Positions 7,292-17,276 of a stretch of DNA of 64,000 bases are shown in pieces. The notes under the pieces are model-generated. The model was given only the letters and a program-made list of their open reading frames with translations. It was not told the origin of the DNA and made no database searches. A program made the position numbers and the translations under genes. Every line of letters begins with the position of its first letter. Positions within the stretch are counted from its first letter, which is position 1. Where the stretch lies: positions 1-64,000 of the forward strand of contig CAYZED010000015.1 in NCBI GenBank assembly GCA_964477445.1, read 5' to 3'. This stretch comes from CAYZED01 sp964477445 (lineage in GTDB: Bacteria; Bacillota; Clostridia; Lutisporales; Lutisporaceae).

Positions 7292-9946
7292 ATGGAAAAA
7301 AGAGAATTGCCAAAGTCTTATGATCCGAAGCAAGTTGAAGAAAGAATTTATGAAAAATGGGAGAGCAATGGCTACTTTAAGGCTGTTGTAGATAAAACAA
7401 AAGAGCCTTACACTATAGTTATTCCACCACCGAACATTACAGGTCAACTTCATATGGGACATGCTATGGATAACACACTTCAGGACATTTTGATTAGATG
7501 GAGAAGAATGCAAGGTTATGCTACTTTATGGCTCCCTGGAACAGATCACGCAAGTATAGCTACAGAAGCGAAAATTGTTGAGTCGTTAAACAAAGAAGGA
7601 ATTAATAAATACGAACTAGGTCGTGAAAAATTTCTTGAAAAAGCTTGGGAATGGAAAGCTACTTATGGTGGCATGATTCTGAATCAATTAAAAAAACTCG
7701 GTAGTTCATGCGATTGGTCAAGAGAAAGATTTACCCTAGATGAGGGTTGTTCTAAAGCGGTTCTTGAAGTATTTATCAAACTTTTTGAAAAAGGTTTGAT
7801 TTATAGAGGCGAAAGAATAATTAACTGGTGCCCATCATGTCAAACTTCGATTTCTGACATCGAGACTATCTACGACGATAAAGCCGGTTATTTTTGGCAT
7901 ATAAAATATCCAGTTAAGGATAGCAATGAATTTGTTGAAATTGCGACTACTAGACCTGAAACAATGCTTGGAGATACAGCTGTTGCCGTAAATCCTAAGG
8001 ATAAGAGGTATGAGCACTTAGTTGGAAAAACAATAATTTTACCACTTATGAATAGAGAAATTCCAATCGTTGCTGATGATTATGTTGATCTTGAATTTGG
8101 AACTGGTGCGGTTAAAATTACTCCAGCACATGATCCAAATGACTTTGAAATTGGACAAAGACATAATTTGCCGATGATTCGAGTTATGAATGATAATGGT
8201 ACGATTAATGAGCTAGGTGGCAAATATTCTGGAATGGATAGATACGATGCTAGAAAGCAAATAATTCATGACTTAACTGAAATGGGACATATGGTTAAGA
8301 TTAAAGACCACAGTCATAGTGTAGGTCACTGCCAGAGATGTTCTTCAGTTATTGAGCCGATTTTGTCAAAACAGTGGTTTGTAAAAATGAAACCTTTAGC
8401 AGAACCAGCGATAAAAGCTGTAAGAGAAAACGAAGTTAGATTTGTACCTGATAGATTCTCAAAAACTTACTTTAATTGGATGGAAAACATCCAAGATTGG
8501 TGTATTTCCAGACAGCTATGGTGGGGTCATAGAATTCCAGCTTACTACTGTAGTTGCGGCGAAATAATTGTTTCAAAAGTTAAGCCAGAGTCATGCAGTA
8601 AATGTGGCGGGACAAGTATTATCCAAGATCAAGATTCATTAGACACATGGTTTAGCTCAGCTTTGTGGCCATTTTCGACCTTGGGTTGGCCAGATAAGAC
8701 TGAAGAAATGGACTTTTTCTATCCGACAAGCGTGTTAGTTACTGGTTACGACATAATATTCTTCTGGGTTGCTAGAATGATTTTTTCCGCTATCGAGCAG
8801 ACTAATCAAGTTCCGTTTAAACATGTTTTTATCCATGGGCTAGTTAGAGATTCAGAAGGCCGAAAAATGAGCAAGTCACTCGGAAATGGTATAGATCCGC
8901 TAGAAGTGATCGAAAAGTTTGGGGCTGATGCGCTTAGGTTTAATTTGGTGTCTGGTAATTCACCTGGAAATGACATGAGATTTTTCTGGGAAAAAGTTGA
9001 GGCTTTTTCGAATTTTGCGAACAAAATTTGGAATGCATCTAGATTTATCCTAATGAATGTTGAATATGATAAGGTAATAAATGCTGACAAAAACATCGTC
9101 CATGAAAATCTTACATTAGCTGACAAATGGATAAAAAGTAGATTGAATACAGTTATCAAAGAAGTAACGGATAATCTAGAAAAATTTGAATTAGGTCTCG
9201 CTGCCCAAAAGCTATATGATTTCATTTGGTTTGAATTCTGCGATTGGTATATTGAACTTTCTAAGCCAAGAATGTACTCTGAAGATCAGAATGCAAAACT
9301 GGCAGTTATGGTAACACTATGCGAAACGATGTCAGACATGATGAAGTTGTTGCATCCGTTTATGCCATACATTACTGAAGAAATCTTCAGCTATCTCCCA
9401 ATCCATGAAGAGACAATTATGATTTCAAAATGGCCATTGTATGAAGCATCTTTTGAAAACAAAGAAGCAGAATCTGAAATGAATTCTATTATGGAAGCAA
9501 TTAAAGCTGTTAGAAATATTAGAGCAGAAATGAATGTTGTTCCATCAAGAAAAGCTAAGATTTTTGTTTTAGCGTCAGATAAAGCCGTGGGAGAAATTCT
9601 AATAAATGGAGCGGTATATTTTGAAAAATTAGCTTCCGCTTCTGGCGTTGAATTAATTTTTGACAAAAATATTCTCCCTGAAAACTCGGTATCGGTTTTA
9701 ATTCAAGGTGCTGAAATTTATCTTCCACTCGAAGATTTGATTGATTTTGAAAAAGAAATTGAAAGACTTAACAAAGAAAAGGTTCAGTTAGAAGCAGAAA
9801 TAAAAAGAGTAACAGGAAAACTTAGTAATCAAGGATTTGTGGCAAAGGCTCCTGAGTCAGTTATTATGGAAGAACGAGAAAAAGAGGCTAAATATAAAGA
9901 ACTGCTAGAGAAAGTTAAAGAGAGAATTGTTTCACTGGTGAAGTAA
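7292..9946 (+). CDS. valS: valyl-tRNA synthetase
   Basis: Class I aminoacyl-tRNA synthetase, 884 residues, full length. HMGH-type signature at residues 54-57, catalytic KMSKS near residue 525, an editing (CP1) domain between them, and a C4 zinc knuckle in the connective region (CSCG...CSKC near residues 428-444). The last 70 residues form the coiled-coil arm that binds tRNA, typical of bacterial ValRS. ATG start with GAGGAGA upstream, about 95 bp after the T-box terminator, so expression follows uncharged tRNA-Val. Confidence 0.98.
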   Translation: MEKRELPKSYDPKQVEERIYEKWESNGYFKAVVDKTKEPYTIVIPPPNITGQLHMGHAMDNTLQDILIRWRRMQGYATLWLPGTDHASIATEAKIVESLNKEGINKYELGREKFLEKAWEWKATYGGMILNQLKKLGSSCDWSRERFTLDEGCSKAVLEVFIKLFEKGLIYRGERIINWCPSCQTSISDIETIYDDKAGYFWHIKYPVKDSNEFVEIATTRPETMLGDTAVAVNPKDKRYEHLVGKTIILPLMNREIPIVADDYVDLEFGTGAVKITPAHDPNDFEIGQRHNLPMIRVMNDNGTINELGGKYSGMDRYDARKQIIHDLTEMGHMVKIKDHSHSVGHCQRCSSVIEPILSKQWFVKMKPLAEPAIKAVRENEVRFVPDRFSKTYFNWMENIQDWCISRQLWWGHRIPAYYCSCGEIIVSKVKPESCSKCGGTSIIQDQDSLDTWFSSALWPFSTLGWPDKTEEMDFFYPTSVLVTGYDIIFFWVARMIFSAIEQTNQVPFKHVFIHGLVRDSEGRKMSKSLGNGIDPLEVIEKFGADALRFNLVSGNSPGNDMRFFWEKVEAFSNFANKIWNASRFILMNVEYDKVINADKNIVHENLTLADKWIKSRLNTVIKEVTDNLEKFELGLAAQKLYDFIWFEFCDWYIELSKPRMYSEDQNAKLAVMVTLCETMSDMMKLLHPFMPYITEEIFSYLPIHEETIMISKWPLYEASFENKEAESEMNSIMEAIKAVRNIRAEMNVVPSRKAKIFVLASDKAVGEILINGAVYFEKLASASGVELIFDKNILPENSVSVLIQGAEIYLPLEDLIDFEKEIERLNKEKVQLEAEIKRVTGKLSNQGFVAKAPESVIMEEREKEAKYKELLEKVKERIVSLVK

Positions 9947-10051
9947 AAGATTTAGCTTAATTACATGTATGTGTAAAGTGCCGTCACTAAATTTTATAGA
10001 ATAATTGCGGAGAAACGATTTGCACAATTAATGGCGATAGACGTAAGTTTA

Positions 10052-10081
10052 TTGCCATTGTTTTGCGTGGTTTGGTATAAT
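10052..10081 (+). promoter_or_regulatory. probable promoter of folC
   Basis: TTGCCA, 18-nt spacer, TATAAT, 130 bp before folC in the 264-bp gap after valS. Nothing else is recognised in that gap. Confidence 0.5.
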
Positions 10082-10210
10082 AAAATTAGCTGTTTTCCTA
10101 AACACATAATAGTTATAAAATAATATATATATCAATAGATTGAATAGAAAACATTAAATAGAAAACATAAAAAAGAAAAAAGAAAAAAATAATAGACTCG
10201 GAGAAATTAA

Positions 10211-11563
10211 ATGAACTTTAATGAAGTAAATAGAGAAATTGAGAGAATGTTGAAATTCGGAATAAAGCCTGGTCTCGAAAGAATTAGCAAACTTCTAGAA
10301 TCTCTAAATAATCCTCAGAATAATTTTAAGACTATACATATAGCTGGTACTAATGGAAAGGGCTCCACTGCTGCTATGTCAGCGTCTATTCTGAAAGAAT
10401 CAGAATACTTAACTGGTCTTTATACTTCTCCACATTTGGTCAGAATAAATGAGCGTTTTAGCATAAATGGAACTGAAATAAGTGATGAGGATTTTGCACT
10501 GGTTGGTGAGAGAGTAATTAAAGCAGCTAAGAAACTAATATCTGAAGGGTTTGAAGAAATAACGCAGTTTGAAATTCTAACGGCAATGGCTTTTGAGTAT
10601 TTTTCTTATATGAAGGTCGATTTTGCAGTAATTGAAGTTGGATTGGGAGGCAGGTATGACGCAACTAACGTTATAACACCAGAGCTTTGTTTTATCACTT
10701 CCATAACATTTGATCATACTGAGATTTTGGGAAATAGTATAAAAGAAATCGCATATGAGAAAGCTGGAATAATAAAAAAGAATGTTCCGGTTGTGGTGTA
10801 TCCACAAAAATTCCTTGAGGCTGAAGCAGTTATAGAAAGTGAGGCCGCTAAATTAGGCGTTTTCTCAATTTTCACATCGTCTGAAAGTGGAAGAGAAGTG
10901 AGTTGGGCAAGCAATTATCAAGTTTTTAATTTCAGAAGTGTTAATTTCGAACTCGAAAATCTTAAGTTAGCACTTTTAGGTGAACATCAAATTATCAATG
11001 CTGCGAATGTAATAAACGGAATGTTGATACTAGCCGAAAAATATAAGGATATTGACGAAAAAGCTATCCGTAATGGTCTTAGGAATGTCATATGGCCATG
11101 CAGATTGTCAGTTATTGGGAACAACCCTATAATACTAGCTGATGGTGCTCATAACAAAGAAGGTTTGAAATCACTATCCGATGCCGTAATAAAGTACTTC
11201 CCAGATTATAAAAAAGTTTTGTTAATTGGCATGTTGAAAGATAAAGAATATGAATTTGCCGTAAAATATTTAGGACCTCTTTTTGATTCAATAATAACGA
11301 CTGAGATTGAGGGAGAGAGAAAACTAGAAGCTTTGGAATTGGCTAGCTTGTTTATTCGTGAATTTGAAAACAAAACTGTATATAACGAGTCTGATTGGCT
11401 TAAAGCTGTTAAAAAATCTATTCAGATTGCGGAAGAGTTAAAAAACAATAACGAGAAAAATAATGAGACCAATAAAGTTCTAATTTGCATTTCAGGATCG
11501 TTATATTTAACTGGTTATCTATTGGAAATCGCGAAGAAACAAATTAGAAATTGTATAAAATGA
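10211..11563 (+). CDS. folC: folylpolyglutamate synthase / dihydrofolate synthase
   Basis: ATP-dependent Mur-ligase-fold enzyme that adds glutamate to dihydropteroate or folates. 450 residues, normal length. P-loop GTNGKGST at residues 46-53, the TSPHL segment after it, GLGGRYDATN near residue 146, and the C-terminal-domain motif ADGAHN near residue 313. ATG start with GGAGA upstream. ValS-FolC adjacency is common in Firmicutes, but here the 264-bp gap has its own promoter. Confidence 0.96.
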   Translation: MNFNEVNREIERMLKFGIKPGLERISKLLESLNNPQNNFKTIHIAGTNGKGSTAAMSASILKESEYLTGLYTSPHLVRINERFSINGTEISDEDFALVGERVIKAAKKLISEGFEEITQFEILTAMAFEYFSYMKVDFAVIEVGLGGRYDATNVITPELCFITSITFDHTEILGNSIKEIAYEKAGIIKKNVPVVVYPQKFLEAEAVIESEAAKLGVFSIFTSSESGREVSWASNYQVFNFRSVNFELENLKLALLGEHQIINAANVINGMLILAEKYKDIDEKAIRNGLRNVIWPCRLSVIGNNPIILADGAHNKEGLKSLSDAVIKYFPDYKKVLLIGMLKDKEYEFAVKYLGPLFDSIITTEIEGERKLEALELASLFIREFENKTVYNESDWLKAVKKSIQIAEELKNNNEKNNETNKVLICISGSLYLTGYLLEIAKKQIRNCIK

Positions 11564-11657
11564 CGCAAGAATTATGTAAGTAAGCTATCGAAATAATGTA
11601 AGTGTGAAATAAGAACAAAACAAACTGGTGGTAAAATAAATTGAGAGTGGTGATTTT

Positions 11658-12647
11658 ATGAGTAAGAAATTTAAAACAGGGTTAATGTTATTTGGAGGAC
11701 TAGTCGTAGCAGGAGTTGCAGCATTTGGAATTCGAAAAATAAATGAAAAAATATGTAGTTATGAAAATGAAAAAGTAAAATTAAAAGAGAATGTTGAAAT
11801 TGGGTATGTAAACGAATTAGAGATTGAGCCTATTATGATCGGAACCAAAGGTGGCCTTTTAATAAATGCAGATAATAATAGATACCTATTTTTAGATTCA
11901 ATTGATAACTCTGAAAAAACTTTAGAAGAATTAGCAAAAGTCATTGACGAAAAAATCATAATCAAAGAAGAATTCAGAGGTGTTTTTGCGGCTGGTTACA
12001 CTAAAACGATTAGTGCTCTTAAAGATTGGGAAGATGCTGAAAAGCCAAATGAAACTAAGTATAATGCTCTGGAAAACAAGCCGATTTTCCTAACACCTGA
12101 TAGCAAAGCACTTGATATAGGGATTCCTGTAAAAATTGGGCAGTCAATTGTTATTGCTGGTGGTATGGCGTCAACTGGACCAGTAAATTATGCTCATGCT
12201 ATTTCAGGAAGAACCGTAAAGCAAGGAATTATCCTTAATTTAAAAGATAAAGGACTGATTCTTATTACTACTGGAATTGGATGCAGTCTGCTTGAACAAA
12301 TCAAACAAGTTTTTGCCTTTGGAAACGAGTTTTATTCGATTATTATACTAAGAAATGAAGGACAAAAGAAAAATTGGTTAAATAAAAGGATTTCAAGATC
12401 ATTTGACTTTGTTTCTTCAAAAATAATGGAAATCATGAAGAGTAGAGATGAAGCAGAAGTCGCAGATGGAAAAGTAAAAACAGATAAAACGGACAAAGAA
12501 ATGGAGAATCTTTTAAAGATAAATGTTTTGGTTAAGGAAAAACTTGTTTTAGCAGGAATACATAGTTATATTTCAGCTTTTGAACATAAGGAGAGTTTTA
12601 ATGAAAAGCTAACAAAAATTGGTTTTGGCGAGAAACTTGTTTTCTAA
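11658..12647 (+). CDS. membrane-anchored protein resembling a metallo-beta-lactamase fold without metal ligands
   Basis: 329 residues. Residues 7-25 are a hydrophobic anchor. The body follows the layout of the metallo-beta-lactamase proteins annotated as dihydropterin-related phosphate synthases: GTKGGLLINADNNRYLFLDS where those have a substrate strand and LFD.G, then a GVFAAGYTKT segment where HxHxDH should be, and GLILITTGIGC where GLVVLTGCSH is usual. The metal-binding histidines are therefore missing. This is a by-eye comparison and could be wrong. It is 95 bp after folC, and the possible pterin link is only suggestive. ATG start with a weak GTGGTGA site. Confidence 0.45.
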   Translation: MSKKFKTGLMLFGGLVVAGVAAFGIRKINEKICSYENEKVKLKENVEIGYVNELEIEPIMIGTKGGLLINADNNRYLFLDSIDNSEKTLEELAKVIDEKIIIKEEFRGVFAAGYTKTISALKDWEDAEKPNETKYNALENKPIFLTPDSKALDIGIPVKIGQSIVIAGGMASTGPVNYAHAISGRTVKQGIILNLKDKGLILITTGIGCSLLEQIKQVFAFGNEFYSIIILRNEGQKKNWLNKRISRSFDFVSSKIMEIMKSRDEAEVADGKVKTDKTDKEMENLLKINVLVKEKLVLAGIHSYISAFEHKESFNEKLTKIGFGEKLVF

Positions 12648-12719
12648 GAATTTTTTGGTTCAAAGAGTTCTAAGCGTTTTTATAGTTTTTTTGAATACTT
12701 TTGAAGGGAAGTAGAAAAA

Positions 12720-13148
12720 ATGTTAGCAGAAATAAAAGATATACTTGAAAACGGTGTAGATTATGAATCAATGTATTATGATTTGACAGATTTAATACAG
12801 GATAAAGAAATACACGAAGGATTTGAAGCCTTTACGCGGGGAGAAAAAATAGTTTTTTTGCTCGAAATGTTCATTTTTGAGGTCAATAATGGTGGTTTTG
12901 ATCAATATCTAATTGAGCAAGATGGGATTTATACGTTAGAATGCATCGAACTTCTAAAAAAAGTGGATCTGCATGAATTATCGAACCTTTTAGAAAAGGC
13001 AGCAGAAGTTAATGATAGCGGAATAGATGAAGGTGAGATGATTGACAAATTAAATCATTTATCAGATGAATTCTATAATGTTGTTGATTATGATGATTAT
13101 TATTTGAAAGTCATGACTTTTGTGAAAAATAATTTAGACCTTTTCTAG
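12720..13148 (+). CDS. DMP19 (DUF4375)-like protein
   Basis: 142-residue acidic protein. The EVNNGGFDQYL segment near residue 57 is the hallmark of the DMP19/DUF4375 family, in which a Neisseria member mimics DNA and blocks a transcription factor. Most relatives are uncharacterised, so a DNA-mimic role is only a possibility. ATG start with GAAGGGAAG upstream; 72 bp after the preceding gene, likely co-transcribed. Confidence 0.7.
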   Translation: MLAEIKDILENGVDYESMYYDLTDLIQDKEIHEGFEAFTRGEKIVFLLEMFIFEVNNGGFDQYLIEQDGIYTLECIELLKKVDLHELSNLLEKAAEVNDSGIDEGEMIDKLNHLSDEFYNVVDYDDYYLKVMTFVKNNLDLF

Positions 13149-13179
13149 TTTAAGCTATTAAAGAGTCGATTATAAGATT

Positions 13180-13704
13180 TTATGCCATTAAAGAGCCGAT
13201 GATAAGTCCATAGACTTGCTCGGCGTTTTTTTTCCAGTTTTCACAGACTTGAAGGGCTTGTCTAGCTGAAACAACGTTCAATTCAAGATTAATTAGTTCC
13301 ATGCCGTTTTCAAGTGCTTTTAGTGAAACGACATATTCATCAACATTGATTTTTTTATAAGTAGCTTTTATTTCCGAATCTTTTTTTATCAGCAATTTGT
13401 TAGTTTGTACATATCTATCGATGGTGTTCTTTATTCTGGATGTCAAAAAATCTGACAAAAAGTCAACAGCTTTTTTTCCCTGTGAAGATATTCTCCACAA
13501 AGGGTTTGTATCAGAACCTTCTATTAAAACAAGGTCGGATTTTTCTATTTCAAGTAAACTTTGTTGGAGCGAAAAATAATTTAAAAAATTATTTTCAAGA
13601 ACAATATTTGTTATCTGAGATTTTTCGAGAGGGAAGTTCAGTTTATCTAAAATATATAAAATTACTAATTTGCTCTCTATCGATTCAATATTACTTCCAA
13701 GCAT
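13180..13704 (-). CDS. DUF4364 winged-helix protein
   Basis: 174 residues. The N-terminal half (about 10-90) has the winged-helix pattern of clostridial DUF4364 proteins: KLVILYILDKLNFPLEKSQI, NYFSLQQSLLEIE, and a WRISSQGKKAVDFL wing. The rest is an alpha/beta region of unknown role. A DNA-binding or regulatory function is likely from the fold but not shown. ATG start with GGGAGA upstream; convergent with the DMP19-like gene, only 31 bp apart. Confidence 0.82.
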   Translation of the reverse strand: MLGSNIESIESKLVILYILDKLNFPLEKSQITNIVLENNFLNYFSLQQSLLEIEKSDLVLIEGSDTNPLWRISSQGKKAVDFLSDFLTSRIKNTIDRYVQTNKLLIKKDSEIKATYKKINVDEYVVSLKALENGMELINLELNVVSARQALQVCENWKKNAEQVYGLIIGSLMA

Positions 13705-13785
13705 TGCGTTCTCCCATCTTTACTTTGGTAATTAAACTAATTTAGAATTAAATTGGTTTTGAATTACACTATCCGTCTTAGTTCA

Positions 13786-14019
13786 TTAATATCTGTATTC
13801 AGAAATTTTTAATTCTCCGCTAATAATTCTTTCAATCAGCCGGTGTTTATCACAAGGGGTTGGAATATCTTGAGTTGAAGTCTCTTTCTTCAAGAAATAC
13901 AGTGTCTCACTTTCATCAACTATCTCAGCGTAAATTTTATCCGACTTAAAAATGATGTCACCTTTTTTTAGTTTTATTTCAAAGAAAGACATTTGATCAA
14001 TGCATTTTGATTTGCTCAT
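13786..14019 (-). CDS. small unknown protein
   Basis: 77 residues; family not recognised. A short beta-rich segment (KKGDIIFKSDKIYAEIVDE) suggests a small barrel, followed by a polar C-terminus. The start is ATG 14019 because GGGAGGG lies 5 nt upstream; an upstream in-frame ATG at 14046 lacks a site. Divergent from the dehydrogenase operon at 14199. Confidence 0.6.
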   Translation of the reverse strand: MSKSKCIDQMSFFEIKLKKGDIIFKSDKIYAEIVDESETLYFLKKETSTQDIPTPCDKHRLIERIISGELKISEYRY

Positions 14020-14198
14020 AATACCCTCCCGAAACTTGTTATCCATAATAAATATATACTAATGGAATATTTACTGCAAGTAATACGCATATTATTATTG
14101 CATTTATTCGCAAACAATATATAATATAATATATATTAGAAAAGGGTATTGTTTTATCTGTAAGTCAAAAGATATTTCAAGAAAGGAATTTAAGTAAT

Positions 14199-15287
14199 AT
14201 GAAGAAGACAGATATACTTATAGTAGGTGGAGGACCAGCTGGCCTTTGTGCAGCAATAAATGCAGCTGCTTCAGGTGCTAATGTCACTCTAATCGATCGA
14301 AACGATGATTTAGGAGGACAACTTACGAAGCAAACGCATATGTTTTTTGGGTCGCAAAAACAACACGCATCTAAGAGAGGTATAGATATAGTTACAATTT
14401 TATTGGATGAACTTAAGCAATTTGAAGATAAAATCGAGATTATAACTGATGCCACAGTAATGGGTATTTATGAAGACGGAATTGTTACAGTAGAAAAAAA
14501 CAATCAGTATTTCAAATTTAAACCTACTGTTATTATTGCAGCTTGCGGTGCATCTGAGAAGTTTTTAGCCTTCCAAAACAATGATTTGCCAGGTATCTAT
14601 GGTGCTGGAGCAGTACAAACCTTGATGAACGTGTATGGAGTTGCACCTGGGAAAAATGTGGTTATGGTTGGTGCCGGAAATATTGGTCTTATTGTAAGTT
14701 ATCAGCTTCTTCAGGCAGGAGTAAATATCAAAGCAATAATAGATGCTTCGCCAAAAATCGGAGGATACTTAGTTCATGCCTCAAAAATAAGAAGAATGGG
14801 AATTCCGATATATACTTCTCACTCAATAAAAATGGCTCATGGAAAAGATAGTCTTGAAAAAGTTACAATACACGAACTTGATGAAAATTGGCAGCCAAAA
14901 GAAGGAACTGAAAAGACAATTGACGCTGATGTTTTATGTATTTCAGTAGGTTTATCTCCATTAACTGAACTGCTTTGGCAGGCAGGTTGTGAAATGCTTT
15001 ATGTACCAGAGCTTGGTGGACATGTTCCCGTTAGAGATGAGAACCATAAAACTTCAATTCCGAATTTATATGTTGCAGGTGACGTTTCAGGGGTTGAGGA
15101 AGCATCGTCAGCTATGGTATCAGGAAGATTGGCTGGAATATGTGCCGCTAAATCAATAGGATTTGAGCATGAAAATTATGCCAGTTTAAAAGAAGAATTA
15201 CTTTCACAGCTTCTTGACTTAAGGTCAGGACCTGCAGGTGAAAAGATTAGATATGGACTTGAACAAGTAGAATGCAGGAGGTTTTAG
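14199..15287 (+). CDS. FAD/NAD(P)-dependent oxidoreductase subunit (HcnB / hydroxyproline dehydrogenase alpha type)
   Basis: 362-residue flavoprotein of the pyridine-nucleotide-disulfide reductase fold. The first dinucleotide motif GGGPAGLCAA is at residues 10-19, a second GAGNIG near residue 165, and the FAD-closing YVAGDVSG motif near residue 292. It matches the large subunit of HcnABC, nopaline/octopine and D-hydroxyproline dehydrogenase complexes, except that the C-terminal Cys-rich BFD module is not here but in the next gene. First gene of a four-gene operon; ATG start with AAGAAAGGAA upstream. The substrate (an amino acid or amine) cannot be told from sequence. Confidence 0.85.
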   Translation: MKKTDILIVGGGPAGLCAAINAAASGANVTLIDRNDDLGGQLTKQTHMFFGSQKQHASKRGIDIVTILLDELKQFEDKIEIITDATVMGIYEDGIVTVEKNNQYFKFKPTVIIAACGASEKFLAFQNNDLPGIYGAGAVQTLMNVYGVAPGKNVVMVGAGNIGLIVSYQLLQAGVNIKAIIDASPKIGGYLVHASKIRRMGIPIYTSHSIKMAHGKDSLEKVTIHELDENWQPKEGTEKTIDADVLCISVGLSPLTELLWQAGCEMLYVPELGGHVPVRDENHKTSIPNLYVAGDVSGVEEASSAMVSGRLAGICAAKSIGFEHENYASLKEELLSQLLDLRSGPAGEKIRYGLEQVECRRF

Positions 15288-15289
15288 TA

Positions 15290-16064
15290 ATGTTAGAAAA
15301 AACTGGAGTCGCCACAGAGGAATTAGTATGTTCGATAACACCTTCAGAAGAACGAAGAAAAAAAGGACCTATTGCAGTTATTGAATGCTACCAAAACATT
15401 CCGTGTAACCCTTGTTACACTTCGTGTAAGAAGAAAGCAATAAAAGAATTAATAGATATTAACGATAGACCAGAAATAAACGAAGAACTTTGTAATGGAT
15501 GTGGAGTTTGCGTATATAACTGCCCAGGACTCGCAATAACCGTTATTGATGAAACATATTCAGAAACAGAAGCTTTAGTTAAATTACCTTATGAATTTTT
15601 ACCATTACCAGAAGAAGGAACCTTTGTAACTGGAACTGATAGAGAAGGCAAACCAGTTTGTCGCGCAAAAGTTCTAAAAGTTTTGAACAATAAAGCAGTA
15701 GATAAAACACCTGTTATTACGCTTGTTGTACCAAAAGAATTCTCAATGACTGTCAGATTCCTTAATTTAGAGGATTATTATTCGGATAATACAATTATTT
15801 GCAGATGTGAAGAAATAACTTTGGGTGAAGTTCGTGACCTCATCAGAAAAGGTTACACTACGTTGAATGAGATCAAAAGAATTTCTAGAGCTGGAATGGG
15901 TCCTTGCCAAGGACGAACTTGCAGACAACTAATAATGCAAGAGATTGCAAAATTTACTTGCNNNNNNNNNNGAAAAAATTGGTGATATGCCAGTTTCAAC
16001 GTATAGACCACCGGTTAAATCAATAAAATTAGGAGCTTTACTCGGAGGTGAATCAAATGAATAA
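15290..16064 (+). CDS. iron-sulfur subunit with 4Fe-4S and BFD-like [2Fe-2S] modules (contains assembly gap)
   Basis: Electron-transfer subunit of the dehydrogenase. Cys clusters near residues 30-45 (CNPCYTSC) and CNGCGVCVYNC near residue 70 are ferredoxin-like. The C-terminal part has a BFD-type Fe-S motif (ICRCEEITLGEV, then GMGPCQGRTC). Ten N at 15962-15971 interrupt it; after the gap the reading continues as EKIGDMPVSTYRPP... and stops at 16064. The gap length breaks the frame, so ten N is a placeholder. The start is ATG 15290 with AGGAGG upstream; the ATG at 15272 overlaps that site. The stop overlaps the next start by 8 bp. Confidence 0.82.
15962..15971. other. assembly gap (10 N) in the Fe-S subunit gene
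   Basis: Exactly ten N. The coding frame on either side is the same protein but is shifted by the stated length, so the true gap is not ten bases. Confidence 0.95.
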
Positions 16065-17205
16065 AACAGCTGATTGCGTAATAATTGGCGGAGGGATTTC
16101 TGGAACAGCTATTGCTTATTACTTAGCAAAAAAAGGCATGAAAAATATAGTAGTTCTTGAAAAAGACTATTTAACTAGTGGATCCACAGGTAGATGTGGT
16201 GCTGGTGTTAGAATGCAATGGGGAACTGAAATGAATTGTAAGTTCTCAAAATACAGTATTGAGTTCTTTGAAAAAGCAAATGAAATACTTGAATACGAAG
16301 AGGATATTGAATTTAAACAAAGTGGATATTTAATTGTTGCTTCTACTGAGAAAGAAGAACAACAGTTTTTAAAGAATCTAAAGCTTCAAAACAGTCTGGG
16401 AATTCCTTCGATATATTGTACTCCTAAAGAAGCAAAAGAAATAATCCCACATATGGACGAAACTCAGATTCGCTGTGCCACATTTTGTCCAAAAGATGGC
16501 CATTTAAATCCTTTTACGACTACAGATGCTTTTGCTAGAGCGGCTGTAAGGCTCGGAGTTACAATAGAAAAATTTACTGAGGTTTCTGGTTTTGACATAG
16601 AAGGCGGAAAAATCAAAGGCGTATATACAAACAAAGGTACAATAGCTACAAATATTGTAATTAACGCAGCTGGTGGACATGCAAAGCATATTTGTGATAT
16701 GGCAAAGGTTGAATTGCCTTTGTATCCTGAAAGACATCAAATACTAGTTACAGAGCCTATAGAACCGCTTCAAGGCCCTATGTATATGTCCTTCTCTCAT
16801 AATATATATTGCCAACAGACGCCACATGGTAGCTTTATAATGGGACGTGGAGATGCTAGCGAACCAAGAGATTTTAATATGAATGCTAGTTGGAGATTCA
16901 TGGAGGAAATGGCTAAAACAACTTGTAGACTTTTACCTAAATTAAGTCAGCTTCGAGTAGTTAGACAGTGGGCTGGGTTATATGAAATGACACCAGACAG
17001 ACAACCAATATATGGCAAAGTATCTGAATTAGAAGGTTTCTATATTGCAGCAGGATTTAGTGGTCATGGATTTATGTTTGGACCTGCAACCGGTTTAGTA
17101 ATCTCTGAAATAGTATTAGGCGAAAAACCAACATTACCAGTTCATTTGCTTGATAGAGACAGGTTTAAACGTGGAGAAGAACAATGGGAGCCTTCAGTAG
17201 TTTAA
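16057..17205 (+). CDS. FAD-dependent oxidoreductase of the DAO / SoxB type (dehydrogenase beta subunit)
   Basis: 382-residue flavoprotein that would oxidise a secondary amine or D/L-amino acid and pass electrons to the other subunits. The N-terminal GGGISGTAIAYYLAKKG dinucleotide motif, SGSTGRCGAGVR, and a C-terminal AGLYEMTPDRQPIYG ... AAGFSGHGFM are typical of sarcosine oxidase beta, HcnC and hydroxyproline dehydrogenase subunits. ATG 16057 with GGAGG 8 nt upstream, overlapping the previous gene's stop, so translation is probably coupled. Confidence 0.88.
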   Translation: MNKTADCVIIGGGISGTAIAYYLAKKGMKNIVVLEKDYLTSGSTGRCGAGVRMQWGTEMNCKFSKYSIEFFEKANEILEYEEDIEFKQSGYLIVASTEKEEQQFLKNLKLQNSLGIPSIYCTPKEAKEIIPHMDETQIRCATFCPKDGHLNPFTTTDAFARAAVRLGVTIEKFTEVSGFDIEGGKIKGVYTNKGTIATNIVINAAGGHAKHICDMAKVELPLYPERHQILVTEPIEPLQGPMYMSFSHNIYCQQTPHGSFIMGRGDASEPRDFNMNASWRFMEEMAKTTCRLLPKLSQLRVVRQWAGLYEMTPDRQPIYGKVSELEGFYIAAGFSGHGFMFGPATGLVISEIVLGEKPTLPVHLLDRDRFKRGEEQWEPSVV

Positions 17206-17276
17206 AGTGAACATATAAAAACTATTTATGTATAAAGGAATAAGGTATAACAAAATTTAAGTTATAGGAGGCAATT

